From: Hydrogenimonas sp. SS33
Lineage (GTDB): Bacteria; Campylobacterota; Campylobacteria; Campylobacterales; Hydrogenimonadaceae
Assembly: GCF_040436365.1 (NCBI RefSeq)
Contig: NZ_AP026369.1
Location: 1,652,501-1,716,500 of the forward strand
DNA length: 64,000 nt
Reading direction: 5' to 3'
The notes beneath the pieces are model-generated. The model had not been told where the DNA came from. It ran no database searches and saw nothing but the letters and a program-made list of their open reading frames with translations. The translations under genes and the position numbers were made by a program. Of this stretch, positions 6,679 through 15,340 are shown one piece after another (positions within the stretch are counted from its first letter, which is position 1; each line of letters opens with the position of its first letter).

Positions 6679-9555
6679 ATGGTAAACAATAAACGACGAG
6701 ATTTTCTGAAGTTTTCGGGTGTGACGGCGGCGCTGGTCGCGTCACAGGGCAATCTGTTCGCCAAAACCGGCGTCATCTCGGTGGAGAACGGGAAGCACGA
6801 CTACCCCAACACGACCTACACCGAAGAGATGTACCGCAACGAGTTCAGCTTTACCCGCGGCAAGAAGGAGGACACGGGATTCGCGTACCACTGTGTCAAC
6901 TGCCAGGGTAACTGTGCCTGGGAAGTCTGGTCCCACAACGGGGTCGTCACCCGTGAGAACCAGTCGGCCCGTTACCCTTCCATCAACGCCAAGATTCCCG
7001 ACTTCAACCCCCGCGGTTGTAACAAGGGTGTCCAGCATTCGCAGGTGATGTACGAGAAAGACCGCATCCTCTATCCGATGAAGCGTGTCGGCGAGCGGGG
7101 AGAGGGCAAATGGAAGCGCATCAGCTGGGACGAGGCGGCGACGGAAGTGGCGCAACAGATCTGGGACGTCATGACCGACCCCGAAAGAGGGCCCAACCAT
7201 CTGATGGTCCATGCCGGTACCGGCCTGCTGACCGAAGGTCGCCGCGGCGGTCCGCTGCGATTTTCCACCCAGCTTGGCGCCTACCGCATCTACCCCGCCT
7301 CCTACCTGGGCGACATGTTCACCGGTTCCGCGGTCGCCTACGGCGAAGGTAACGTCGGCGGTACCTACGACTTCATGTACACCACCGACGTCTCTATCTT
7401 CTGGGGCGGAAACCCCTCCGTCTCCCGGATCCCCGACGCCCACTTCGTCTGGGAAGGCAAATACAACGGCGGCAAGGTGATCATCATCACCCCCGAATAC
7501 AACGCTTCCGCCAAGTCAGCGGACCTCTGGATTCCGATCAAGCCCGGTACCGACAGCTTCCTGGCGATGAGCGTCATCCACGTCATTCTCAAAGAGAAGC
7601 TCTACAAGCCGGGTTTCATGAAGATCTTCACCGACCTGCCTTTCCTTGTCCGCCTGGACAACGAAAAGCTGCTCCGCCGCTCCGACATGGAACATGCGAA
7701 GAACGAGGAGGAGGAAGAAAAGTTCGAAGAGGAGTTCTATGCCATCAACCGCAAAACCGGCAAGCCTACGCTGATGCCCGGCACGGAAGGCAGCGAACAC
7801 AAGACACTCCGCCTCGAAGAGTTCGGCATCGATCCCGAGCTGGAAGGAACCTGGACCGTCACGGACAAAGAGGGCAAGAAGGTCAAGGTCACGACCGTGT
7901 TTGAGATGCTCAAGAAATCGGCGGCGAAGTACAGTCCCGAAGCGACACAGAAGATCACCGGCGTCCATCCCGATACGGTCCGAGAACTGGCGCACGACAT
8001 TGCCAAGCCCAAAGTGGTTACCATCACGACAGGCTTCTCGCTCAACAAATACTTCAACGGCCTGCAGAGTGTCTGGAACATCGCGTCCATCTGCGGCCTG
8101 ACGGGACGCATGGGGCCCTATGGCGGCCTCAACACCGAAAACGAATTCAGCCTCAGCGGTTTGGGCGCACTCAGCGGCTTCGGCGGCAAGTACAAGCCCC
8201 GCTTCGGTTCCGGCTTCGTCGGTGAATTCGTCTACGGCGACGGCCTTGAGACGTTCGACCAGTACTTCAGCGACGAAGATGTCCGGCGCGCCCAGAAGAT
8301 GAGCAAGAAAGACTACATGGAGCTCATTGAGGATCTGCTGGAAAAAGGAAAAGACGGCGGCAAAGGGTATCCGGGCGTCAAACCCTGGTGGACACCCGAT
8401 GTGGCGGTCATCGTCGCCGACTCCAAATTCCGCCGCAACAAGGGTAGCAAGTACCGCGAAGCCTTCCTGAAGAAGATGAAATTCTGGGCCTATGTGGATT
8501 TCCGCATGTCCGACGCGGCGGTCTATGCGGACATTCTGCTGCCGGCGAAATCCCACTACGAAGTCTACGACATCCGTACCTCCCCGGGATACCACCGTTT
8601 CACCAACCTGGCCAAGCCCATCGCCAACATGAAACCGGTCGGCGAAGCCAAAGACGAGTGGAGTATCTTCGCGCTGCTGGCGAAAAAACTGGAGGAGATC
8701 GCCAACAAACCGGAGAACAAGGCGAAGGCGAAAGTGCCCGACGACAAGGCGCACGCGAGAGAAGGGTTCCACGACCTCTCCATCGCCTACAAAGAGTACA
8801 CCAATACCGACGAAGAGTCCGAAGCGGCGGCGGAACCATACCTGGGTACCGACAAGCTGGCGGTTCAGGCGGCACTGGAGAAGTGTGACCAGTATCAGCC
8901 CTGGACGATGGAGAAGATGTACAAGGCGGGCGGTTTCCTGCAGCTCAACGAGAAAGCGGGCAAACTTTCGCCCCTTTACTCCGACCGCCCCTACTTCACC
9001 TTCGAGAATACGCTCTACAAGTTCGAGCGCCTCGAAACCCTCAGCGGCCGGCAGACTTTCTATGTCGACCACGAGTGGTACCTGAAACTTGGCACGGCCA
9101 CCAACAGCGCTCTGGAAGGCATCCGGCCCAAGACGAAGAAGTATCCTTTCACGCTGATGACGCCCCACGCACGCTGGTCGATCCACTCCAACTGGAAGCA
9201 GAGCCGCATCCTGCAGCGCCTGCAGCGGGGAGTGCCTTATGTGCAGGTCAACCGCAAAGTGGCCGAGAAGAAAGGAGTCAGGGACGGCGATACGATCCGC
9301 GTATTCAACAACCTCGGCGAATTCTACGCCATGGCGAAAGTCTCCAGTTCCTGTCCGCCCGACAGCCTGGTGATGGAGCACGGTTGGGAGCCCTATATGT
9401 ACAAATTCAAAAAGGGCCACAACGAGGTCGTGCCGATGTCCCTGAACCTGCTCGAAATGGCCGACGGCTGGGGTCACCTGAAATTCGGCGGCCTCTGGGA
9501 CGGCAACCAGTACGCGTACGATGGTGCGATCGATTTTGAAAAGGCCAACGTTTGA
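6679..9555 (+). CDS. Type II DMSO-reductase-family molybdoenzyme, alpha subunit
   Basis: 958 residues, exported by Tat (NNKRRDFLKFSGVTAALVAS). The N-terminal Fe-S site is His71-x3-Cys75-x3-Cys79-x34-Cys114, identical in spacing to the His/Cys site of NarG, and Asp212 in SYLGDMFTGS is the candidate Mo ligand. Length fits the periplasmic type II group (selenate, chlorate and perchlorate reductases, dimethylsulfide and ethylbenzene dehydrogenases, about 910-980) better than NarG (about 1,240). It binds bis-MGD and probably sits in the periplasm with the beta and gamma subunits encoded next. The substrate cannot be read from sequence; a rhodanese neighbour and sulfide oxidoreductases nearby favour a sulfur compound, but N, Cl, Se or organic substrates remain possible. 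RBS AAGGAG precedes the ATG. Confidence 0.9.
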   Translation: MVNNKRRDFLKFSGVTAALVASQGNLFAKTGVISVENGKHDYPNTTYTEEMYRNEFSFTRGKKEDTGFAYHCVNCQGNCAWEVWSHNGVVTRENQSARYPSINAKIPDFNPRGCNKGVQHSQVMYEKDRILYPMKRVGERGEGKWKRISWDEAATEVAQQIWDVMTDPERGPNHLMVHAGTGLLTEGRRGGPLRFSTQLGAYRIYPASYLGDMFTGSAVAYGEGNVGGTYDFMYTTDVSIFWGGNPSVSRIPDAHFVWEGKYNGGKVIIITPEYNASAKSADLWIPIKPGTDSFLAMSVIHVILKEKLYKPGFMKIFTDLPFLVRLDNEKLLRRSDMEHAKNEEEEEKFEEEFYAINRKTGKPTLMPGTEGSEHKTLRLEEFGIDPELEGTWTVTDKEGKKVKVTTVFEMLKKSAAKYSPEATQKITGVHPDTVRELAHDIAKPKVVTITTGFSLNKYFNGLQSVWNIASICGLTGRMGPYGGLNTENEFSLSGLGALSGFGGKYKPRFGSGFVGEFVYGDGLETFDQYFSDEDVRRAQKMSKKDYMELIEDLLEKGKDGGKGYPGVKPWWTPDVAVIVADSKFRRNKGSKYREAFLKKMKFWAYVDFRMSDAAVYADILLPAKSHYEVYDIRTSPGYHRFTNLAKPIANMKPVGEAKDEWSIFALLAKKLEEIANKPENKAKAKVPDDKAHAREGFHDLSIAYKEYTNTDEESEAAAEPYLGTDKLAVQAALEKCDQYQPWTMEKMYKAGGFLQLNEKAGKLSPLYSDRPYFTFENTLYKFERLETLSGRQTFYVDHEWYLKLGTATNSALEGIRPKTKKYPFTLMTPHARWSIHSNWKQSRILQRLQRGVPYVQVNRKVAEKKGVRDGDTIRVFNNLGEFYAMAKVSSSCPPDSLVMEHGWEPYMYKFKKGHNEVVPMSLNLLEMADGWGHLKFGGLWDGNQYAYDGAIDFEKANV

Positions 9556-9562
9556 TGTACGA

Positions 9563-9660
9563 CAACCACGGCGGAGCCGCGGTTGCCTACGCGAACGCTG
9601 AGTTCTCCTCAGCGGAGGGCTCACGCGCAGTTGAACCGCGCTTATTTCGCGACAGCGAAA
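9563..9660 (+). promoter_or_regulatory. Three successive RNA hairpins between alpha and beta genes
   Basis: The 130-bp gap inside the operon holds three stems: CAACCaCGGC/GCCGcGGTTG (9563-9585, one mismatch), CGCTGAG/CTCAGCG (9596-9614) and TTTCGC/GCGAAA (9645-9660). None has a T-run, so these look like mRNA stability or processing structures rather than terminators. The beta ribosome site follows directly. Confidence 0.55.
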
Positions 9661-9685
9661 CAAAGTGAAGTAAGGAGAATATTAG

Positions 9686-10786
9686 ATGTCTAAACGACAA
9701 TTAGCAATGGTAATGGATTTGAACAAATGTATCGGATGCCAGACCTGTACCGTCGCATGTAAAACGCAGTGGACCAACCGCAACGGCCGCGAATACATGT
9801 ACTGGAACAATGTCGAAACGTACCCTGGTACGGGCTATCCGAAGAACTGGATGGAGCTGGGCGGCGGATTCGACGCCGCCGGCGACCTCCAGGCGGGCAT
9901 CGTCCCCAACATCGAGGCGGACTACGGGGTGCCGTGGGACTACAACCACGACGAGCTGCAGTTCGGCGCGCAGCTCAAGCCCAATGTCGAACCGACCTGG
10001 GGCCCAAACTGGGACGAAGACGAAGGTACGGGTGATTTCCCCAACGACAACTACTTCTTCTACATTCCGCGGATCTGCAACCACTGTACGAACCCGGGAT
10101 GTCTGAGCGCCTGCCCCCGCGACGCCATCTTCAAGCGGGAGCAGGACGGCGTCGTCCTGGTCGACCTCGACCGCTGCCAGGGGTACCGCTACTGCATCGC
10201 GGGATGCCCTTACAAAAAGATCTACTTCAACCCGAAGATCAGCAAGAGCGAAAAGTGTATCCTCTGCTTCCCGCGCATCGAGAAGGGTCTGCCGCCGGCG
10301 TGCGCCCAGCAGTGTGTCGGGCGTATCCGCTTCGTGGGATTCCTCGACGACGAAGAGGGACAGGTCTACAAACTGGTCCACAAGTACAAAGTGGCTCTGC
10401 CGCTGCGCAGCGACTACGGTACGCAGCCCAACGTCTACTACGTTCCGCCGACGGAAGCACCGCCGAAGTTCGACGCCGAAGGCCGTGTGATCCCCGGAAG
10501 TGACCGTATTCCGACGGAAGAGCTGGAGAAACTCTTCGGCCCGGAAGTGCACAAAGCGATGCAGACACTCCGTGCCGAAAAAGAGAAGCGCCGCGCCACC
10601 GGCAAAAGCGAACTGATGGACATTCTCATCGCCTACAAGCACGAGGATATGTTCCGGCTCGATCAGAACTACTATCAGAGTATCGCCAAGAAGCAGGGCA
10701 TCTCACTTGCCCCGATCGACAACCGGTATATGGCGGGTAAAAATACCGAGAACAAATACAAGTTTAAGGTGGTGGAATATGACTAA
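9686..10786 (+). CDS. Molybdoenzyme beta subunit, NarH-like four-cluster Fe-S protein
   Basis: 366 residues with four cysteine groups: CIGCQTCTVAC (about 15-25), CNHCTNPGCLSACP (about 132-145), CQGYRYCIAGCPYKK (about 164-178) and CILCFPRIEKGLPPACAQQC (about 192-211). In the third, Tyr occupies the position of one cysteine, as Trp does in NarH (CRGWRMC), predicting one [3Fe-4S] and three [4Fe-4S] clusters. It passes electrons between the alpha Mo site and the gamma haem. It has no signal peptide and would be co-exported with alpha. It overlaps the gamma gene by 8 bp. Confidence 0.92.
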   Translation: MSKRQLAMVMDLNKCIGCQTCTVACKTQWTNRNGREYMYWNNVETYPGTGYPKNWMELGGGFDAAGDLQAGIVPNIEADYGVPWDYNHDELQFGAQLKPNVEPTWGPNWDEDEGTGDFPNDNYFFYIPRICNHCTNPGCLSACPRDAIFKREQDGVVLVDLDRCQGYRYCIAGCPYKKIYFNPKISKSEKCILCFPRIEKGLPPACAQQCVGRIRFVGFLDDEEGQVYKLVHKYKVALPLRSDYGTQPNVYYVPPTEAPPKFDAEGRVIPGSDRIPTEELEKLFGPEVHKAMQTLRAEKEKRRATGKSELMDILIAYKHEDMFRLDQNYYQSIAKKQGISLAPIDNRYMAGKNTENKYKFKVVEYD

Positions 10787-11981
10787 GCTTACTTCTGCAG
10801 CCGTGGCGGCTGCGCTGGTGGTAACCGTTGCCAGCGCCCAGGATGCCATTGTCGCGAAAAAGGTCAATACGGATGTGTCGAAACTGACGCCGACATCGAA
10901 AGTGTGGAACAACATTCCGTGGACGGAAGTTGATCTCTATCCCCAGACGACGATCCGTCTCAACGATATGCGGGCCAATGCGGCCAACAAGAACGAAAAA
11001 GCCAAGATGGGTATCGTCAAAGCGGTTTATGACGGCAAAAACATCGCTTTTCTGCTCGAGTGGGCTGATGGCACACGCAGTGTGCAGCAGGGATACCGCT
11101 CCGACAGTTACGGTGATGGTTTCGCCGTACAGTTCCCTGAAAATTACAGCGATCCCAAAAAACTTCCCTATATCGGTATGGGAAGCTCGGGACGTCCGGT
11201 TATCATCCATCTGCAAAAAGCGGTCCAGCCCGTCTTCGAGCCCAACGGCAACGGCGACGTGGGAATGCAGCAGAACATTCTGAGCAAGAACAAATTCGGC
11301 AAAGATATCGAGAAATACCATGCCGCACAGACCAAACTGGCGGTCGCCGACTATCAGCGATCTTTCGTCTCCGAAGGGTTCCGTTCCATGACGGAGATCA
11401 AGGACGGCAGCGAAAAGTTCACGGCCGATATGAAATACGACCACCGTGCCTGGAAAGGCACCGTGGCACGGCCGCTGAAAGATGCCTACCTCAATCTGGA
11501 CAACGGTGCGTTTCCCGTCGCTTTTGCGGTATGGGACGGTGCTCGGATGCAGCGTGACGGCCTCAAGCGCCTCTCCGCCTGGGTGCCGGTGAAACTGGAA
11601 GGAAAAAGCGGCGGCGAAGCCCTGGTCAAAGAGCTGACCGAGGCGCCCACCGGCGATCCGGTCAAAGGCAAAGAGCTGGTCATGCAAAACGGATGTATGG
11701 GATGCCACTACATTCCCGGGATGAGCCAGCCCGGTACTATGGCGCCCGGCCTCGCCAACATCGGCGGTTATTCGACCAACGCCTATCTGCGTGAGTCGAT
11801 GGTCGATCCCAATGCGGTCGTCGTTCCCGGATACAACAGAAATTCGCATCCGAATACACCGTGGTACAACGTGGTAGACGGAAAACGTGTCTCGGCCATG
11901 CCTCCCTATCCGCTGGACGACAACAGCCTTAACGATATGGTGGCCTATATGAAAACCCTCAAAGCGGAGGTGAAAAAATGA
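10779..11981 (+). CDS. Molybdoenzyme gamma subunit: EB_dh-like haem-b domain fused to cytochrome c
   Basis: 400 residues with a Sec signal (MTKLTSAAVAAALVVTVASA). Residues about 40-285 resemble the ethylbenzene-dehydrogenase/DdhC/SerC gamma domain, which holds one b haem (KAVYDGKNIAFLLEWADG; Met and Lys are the family's haem ligands). Residues about 300-395 form a class I cytochrome c domain with CMGCH and a likely distal Met in VSAMPPYPL. Known type II gammas are usually a haem-b protein alone, so the fused c-haem would let the enzyme exchange electrons with periplasmic carriers without a membrane anchor; none is encoded here. The start overlaps the beta gene by 8 bp. Confidence 0.85.
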   Translation: MTKLTSAAVAAALVVTVASAQDAIVAKKVNTDVSKLTPTSKVWNNIPWTEVDLYPQTTIRLNDMRANAANKNEKAKMGIVKAVYDGKNIAFLLEWADGTRSVQQGYRSDSYGDGFAVQFPENYSDPKKLPYIGMGSSGRPVIIHLQKAVQPVFEPNGNGDVGMQQNILSKNKFGKDIEKYHAAQTKLAVADYQRSFVSEGFRSMTEIKDGSEKFTADMKYDHRAWKGTVARPLKDAYLNLDNGAFPVAFAVWDGARMQRDGLKRLSAWVPVKLEGKSGGEALVKELTEAPTGDPVKGKELVMQNGCMGCHYIPGMSQPGTMAPGLANIGGYSTNAYLRESMVDPNAVVVPGYNRNSHPNTPWYNVVDGKRVSAMPPYPLDDNSLNDMVAYMKTLKAEVKK

Positions 11982-12385
11982 AAAAGGCACTGATACTGGC
12001 GCTGGGCCTGCTCTTTGTGAGCGGTGCCTGGGCAAAGAGTGAAGAGGTGACGAAAAAAGGATTCCTCGCCTCCGAATGGTGCGTGAAGCACGACATGTTC
12101 AAAGATTGCCGGCTCGAAAGCTATGCCTGCGGCTCCGAAGGGTGTTTCGCCCACTGGAAGTTCGGTGACAGAGTGACGGGCAAGCTGGTTCTTTTCGTTC
12201 ATGACGAAGGCAAATACTACTATGTCGACCTCGGCAAAATCGAACCCAGCGAACTGGACGAAGCGAAAAACGCCAACGAAGTGACGTTTACGGGCCATTA
12301 TGACCCCAGAACCAATACGATCCACGCGACGGAGTTCAAAGCGCCTCCGCCGCCGAAAAAATCCTTCTTCAAAGGGTGTCTCTGA
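11978..12385 (+). CDS. Small secreted cysteine-rich protein of the molybdoenzyme operon
   Basis: 135 residues with signal peptide MKKALILALGLLFVSGAWA. The mature part has four clustered cysteines (EWCVKHDMFKDCRLESYACG and SEGCFAHW) and a final Cys near the C-terminus, with a Pro/Lys-rich tail. No family is recognised. A 4-bp ATGA overlap with the gamma gene makes it part of the same operon. A periplasmic partner or redox accessory of the complex is plausible but unproven. Confidence 0.75.
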   Translation: MKKALILALGLLFVSGAWAKSEEVTKKGFLASEWCVKHDMFKDCRLESYACGSEGCFAHWKFGDRVTGKLVLFVHDEGKYYYVDLGKIEPSELDEAKNANEVTFTGHYDPRTNTIHATEFKAPPPPKKSFFKGCL

Positions 12386-12410
12386 CCCTTCGCCCCTCCG
12401 GGGGCGGGTC
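12384..12410 (+). terminator. GC-rich hairpin at the end of the molybdoenzyme operon
   Basis: GACCC-TTC-GCCCC pairs with GGGGC-GGGTC (three-base bulge) overlapping the stop codon. No T-run follows, so termination may depend on the second hairpin at 12434. Confidence 0.5.
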
Positions 12411-12433
12411 GGACCATTGAACAATAGAGGGTG

Positions 12434-12457
12434 AAAAAGGGCCCGAGGGCCTCTTTT
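12434..12457 (+). terminator. Second terminator hairpin before the TorD-like gene
   Basis: AAAA.GGGCCC pairs imperfectly with GGGCC.TTTT around a short CGAG loop and ends in CTCTTTT, a plausible Rho-independent terminator 50 bases after the operon's last stop codon. Confidence 0.55.
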
Positions 12458-12527
12458 CAAACACTATTCTGCTATCATTATTCGCAACATCAGTTCGTCA
12501 ATCGTAAACCATCAAGGAACCGACTAT

Positions 12528-13103
12528 ATGGATGACAAAACCCGACTCTATATTTACGCATTTTTGTCCCGGATTTTTACGGAGCAGCTGGATGACAAGG
12601 CGCTCAGAGACCTGAAAAACAACGAGGGATTGCTGGAGACGATCGGAGAGGAGACGGCCGCCTGGTTCCGGGAGACGGAGGAGGAGGCGCTCAAAGAGGC
12701 CCTCAATGTGGACTACAACTCCCTCTTCGTCGTCAACAACCATCCCATCGAATCAGCGGTGATGGATAGCAAAAACGAGATTCTGGTGGGGTTGCAGAAC
12801 CCCGTGATGCAGTTCTATTTCAGCCACGGCTACGACCTGAACCTGGAGAGTTCCAAGCTCTATGTACCCGACCATGCCGGCCTGGAGTTCGGTTTCATGC
12901 AGAGCATGATTTCCGGCGACGACAGGGAGGCCCAGGCGGAGTTTCTGCAGAAGCATCTGATCAACTGGATCGTCCCTTTCCTGGTCGCCGTCAAACCGAT
13001 GGCGGAAACCCCTTTCTACCGCGATCTTTGCGACTTCACCGTCGAGTTTCTGCTTTCGGACTACTCCCAACTGATGGAAAAAAGAGGAGAGGCGAATGGG
13101 TAA
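12528..13103 (+). CDS. TorD-family molybdoenzyme maturation chaperone
   Basis: 191 residues, all-helical, with the TorD/NarJ-like layout (YAFLSRIFTEQLDDKALRDL; FVVNNHPIESAVMDSKNE; YVPDHAGLEFGFMQSMISG near residue 120, equivalent to the family YxPDHxxxELxFM motif). Members bind the Tat signal or apo-form of a molybdoenzyme and hold export until the cofactor is loaded. The obvious client is the alpha subunit encoded 3 kb upstream. AAGGA precedes the ATG, and the end overlaps the next gene by 8 bp. Confidence 0.85.
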   Translation: MDDKTRLYIYAFLSRIFTEQLDDKALRDLKNNEGLLETIGEETAAWFRETEEEALKEALNVDYNSLFVVNNHPIESAVMDSKNEILVGLQNPVMQFYFSHGYDLNLESSKLYVPDHAGLEFGFMQSMISGDDREAQAEFLQKHLINWIVPFLVAVKPMAETPFYRDLCDFTVEFLLSDYSQLMEKRGEANG

Positions 13104-14172
13104 AGAGGCCGCCGGCGAAACGATTTTCCATTTCGACCCGCTTCACTGCCTGCGCAACGACTACGCCAAGAACGACTGTTCACTCTGTATCGACCTCTGC
13201 CCGGAAGAGGCGATGGTTTTCGACCGCAAGCGGCTGGTGCTGGACCTTTCGCGCTGCACCGCCTGTTCGGCGTGCATGGGGGTCTGCCCGACCCAGGCTT
13301 TCGAAAACGACACGTTCGACCCGGAGCGTTTCGTGGAAGATTTCGCCAAAAGAGAAGCGACGCTCCTGGACTGCGAAAAGAACGTCCCCTGCATCATGGC
13401 CCTCTCTTCGGAGCATCTGGCGGCCCTGGCGCTGATGAAAAAGAGTCCGCTGCAGTGCGACCTTTCCAGGTGCGGCTCCTGCCCCGTCAATAAAGAGGGA
13501 AAGGTCCTCTCGGCCATCGAAAGCGCCGTCGAGGAGGCCAACCGCTTCCTGGAGACGGCGGGCATGCCCGAACGTATCGAAAAGGTGGTTGAAGCGCCAG
13601 AAGCGGAGGAGAAGCCGAACCGGCGTGAACTCTTCAGAAAACTGGCGGCGGTTGCCAAGGGAAAAGAGGGGCTTGAGCTGCCCGACAAGGCGCCCCTGAT
13701 GGAGGAGAAGCGGCAGCCGCCGGTGCGGCCGCTGCTGAAAAAGGCACTGAAGGCCCGTGCCGACGCGTTTGGCGAAGCGACGACGAGCCATACTCGCTTC
13801 TCCTTCGTCGTAGGCAAGCGTATCGACGCGGATACCTGCAACAACTGCCAGGAGTGTGCCATGTTCTGCCCCACCGGCGCCATGTCGATCCTGCAGGACA
13901 ACACGGGCATCATCTTCCAGCTGGGCAAGTGCATCGCTTGCGGTATCTGCAACGACGTCTGCCAACCCCGCTCCGTCAGTGACGACGAAACCTTCGACCT
14001 GGTTACCTTCGCCTTCGACCGGATGGACCTGCTGGTCAAACACCGGTTGGAGATGTGCGAAGAGTGCAAAGTCGCCTTCCCCTACAAAGGGGGCGAAAAG
14101 ATCTGCGACCGCTGCAAGGATTTCAAAGCGAACTATTCGGACCTTTTCACGATGGCGAAAGATTTGGAATAA
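13096..14172 (+). CDS. Cytoplasmic multi-[4Fe-4S] ferredoxin-like protein
   Basis: 358 residues, no signal peptide. Two ferredoxin-type cysteine groups lie near the N-terminus (Cys28, 31, 35 and Cys54, 57, 60, 64) and two more in the C-terminal third (CNNCQECAMFCP and CIACGICNDVC). Between them is a charged linker with NRRELFRKLAAVAKG, and the end has a CEEC...CDRC pair that may bind zinc or a cluster. Proteins of this type often accompany TorD-like chaperones in molybdoenzyme loci. Role in electron supply or enzyme maturation is inferred. A strong terminator follows immediately. Confidence 0.8.
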   Translation: MGKEAAGETIFHFDPLHCLRNDYAKNDCSLCIDLCPEEAMVFDRKRLVLDLSRCTACSACMGVCPTQAFENDTFDPERFVEDFAKREATLLDCEKNVPCIMALSSEHLAALALMKKSPLQCDLSRCGSCPVNKEGKVLSAIESAVEEANRFLETAGMPERIEKVVEAPEAEEKPNRRELFRKLAAVAKGKEGLELPDKAPLMEEKRQPPVRPLLKKALKARADAFGEATTSHTRFSFVVGKRIDADTCNNCQECAMFCPTGAMSILQDNTGIIFQLGKCIACGICNDVCQPRSVSDDETFDLVTFAFDRMDLLVKHRLEMCEECKVAFPYKGGEKICDRCKDFKANYSDLFTMAKDLE

Positions 14173-14198
14173 GAGGAGAGAGAGTCTCTCTCCTCTTT
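14172..14198 (+). terminator. Rho-independent terminator after the ferredoxin-like gene
   Basis: A long perfect inverted repeat, AGAGGAGAGAGA / TCTCTCTCCTCT, with a minimal loop and trailing TTT. It starts at the stop codon. Confidence 0.75.
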
Positions 14199-14200
14199 CT

Positions 14201-14228
14201 GTTCACCGTTCACCGTTTACTGTTCACT
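14201..14228. repeat. Heptanucleotide array A, 4 units (GTTYACY)
   Basis: Four 7-bp units: GTTCACC, GTTCACC, GTTTACT, GTTCACT. The last unit runs into the stop codon of the leftward gene at 14227. Same unit family as the arrays at 31450 and 39765 (reverse complement RGTRAAC). Confidence 0.8.
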
Positions 14229-15324
14229 AATTTCCTTTCCCCCGCTTCGCCATCTCCAGCGCGACCTTCCACGCCTTGGTCCCCAGCCTTTTCGCTTCGG
14301 CGGTGAGGTGTTCGGTCAGTTCGATACCCCGTGCCGCCGCCTCTTTGGCGAGGGTCGTCAATTTCTCCCGCGCGACGACGATGGTCTCCTGGCTGATGCG
14401 CTTGAGCTCGGCGAACTGGTCGCCCAGAACATCGGCGGACTCCCGGAGGATCTTTGCGACGAAGGGGGAGCTTTTGGAGGCGACGTTGTCGATGATCTCC
14501 CGGTAGAGTTCGTCGCTGCGCGAGAGCATGGCGACCAGCTCCTCCCAGTTGGCCACATGGCCCAGGCGGATCTCCTCGGGGGCGAACTGCAGCTGCTCCT
14601 TGAGCTGGCGGACCGTGGAGATGAGGGCGTCGTTGATGCCGTAGACCGTTCCCCTGATGATCGCTTCGGCGTTGGTCGGGGTCGCTTCGGCAAGGTCGGA
14701 AGCCTTGGAGAGGATGGCGGTGAGAATGGCACGGATGCGTGCCGCCGTCAGCAGCCCTTCGCCCAGGGCCTTGTGGGTGATGTGGCGGATCACTTCCCGG
14801 ATGGAGGGTTCGATCTCTTCACTCTCCTCCAGGGCGGCGACCAGGGCCGCTTCGACGGTCTCTTCGAGAATGCCGAGTCCCTCCACATGCTCCAGCTCCG
14901 CGTTTTCCAGAGCCTCCTGCCACCGTCGGCGCGCCTCCTCCGGGAGCTTGGCCGAAACCGTTTCGATGCCGCCGAAGAGGTCCCGCAGGCTGCGCTGCAT
15001 CTCCTCCTCTTCGGTGCTGAGGTGGCGCTTGAGTCGGTCGATCTCCACGAGGAGCCGCTCGATCTCCTTCTCCTTGGGTTTCTGCACCGCGTCGACCAGG
15101 GTCTCGAAGGCGAAGCGTAGGATCTCTTCGCTCTCCTGCCCCGTCAGCGCCAGCTCTTCGTGCAGCGCCAGGGCGATCGACTCGCTCAGGTTTCTGGGCG
15201 CCATCGCTTCATGCAGGTGGACCGCCTTTTCGATCGCCTTTTCGATCCCCTCTTTCAGGGCCGCTTCGCCCTCTTTGCCTTCCGCTTTCGCCTTTCGGAC
15301 GTAGGCTTCAATCTCCAGTGTCAT
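14227..15324 (-). CDS. Helix-rich cytosolic protein of unknown function
   Basis: 365 residues, almost entirely predicted alpha helix, rich in Glu/Ala/Arg/Leu with coiled-coil stretches (about 80-115 and 300-355) and no cysteine cluster, signal or membrane segment. AAGGAG precedes the ATG at 15324. It is the last gene of a leftward moaC/DUF493 cluster. I do not recognise the family with confidence; phasin-like or apolipoprotein-like helical proteins look similar in composition but no specific motif supports either. Its stop codon lies within a heptamer array. Confidence 0.7.
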   Translation of the reverse strand: MTLEIEAYVRKAKAEGKEGEAALKEGIEKAIEKAVHLHEAMAPRNLSESIALALHEELALTGQESEEILRFAFETLVDAVQKPKEKEIERLLVEIDRLKRHLSTEEEEMQRSLRDLFGGIETVSAKLPEEARRRWQEALENAELEHVEGLGILEETVEAALVAALEESEEIEPSIREVIRHITHKALGEGLLTAARIRAILTAILSKASDLAEATPTNAEAIIRGTVYGINDALISTVRQLKEQLQFAPEEIRLGHVANWEELVAMLSRSDELYREIIDNVASKSSPFVAKILRESADVLGDQFAELKRISQETIVVAREKLTTLAKEAAARGIELTEHLTAEAKRLGTKAWKVALEMAKRGKGN

Positions 15325-15340
15325 GGGTCTCCTTCTTCGG

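Noticed and set aside
6679-9555. Respiratory nitrate reductase NarG
   Set aside because: About 280 residues shorter than NarG, has a Tat signal for export and a haem-b/c gamma in place of NarI.
7516-9663. 715-codon minus-strand ORF opposite the molybdoenzyme alpha gene
   Set aside because: Antisense shadow of a GC-rich gene with clear motifs on the plus strand; no ribosome site and no recognisable domain.
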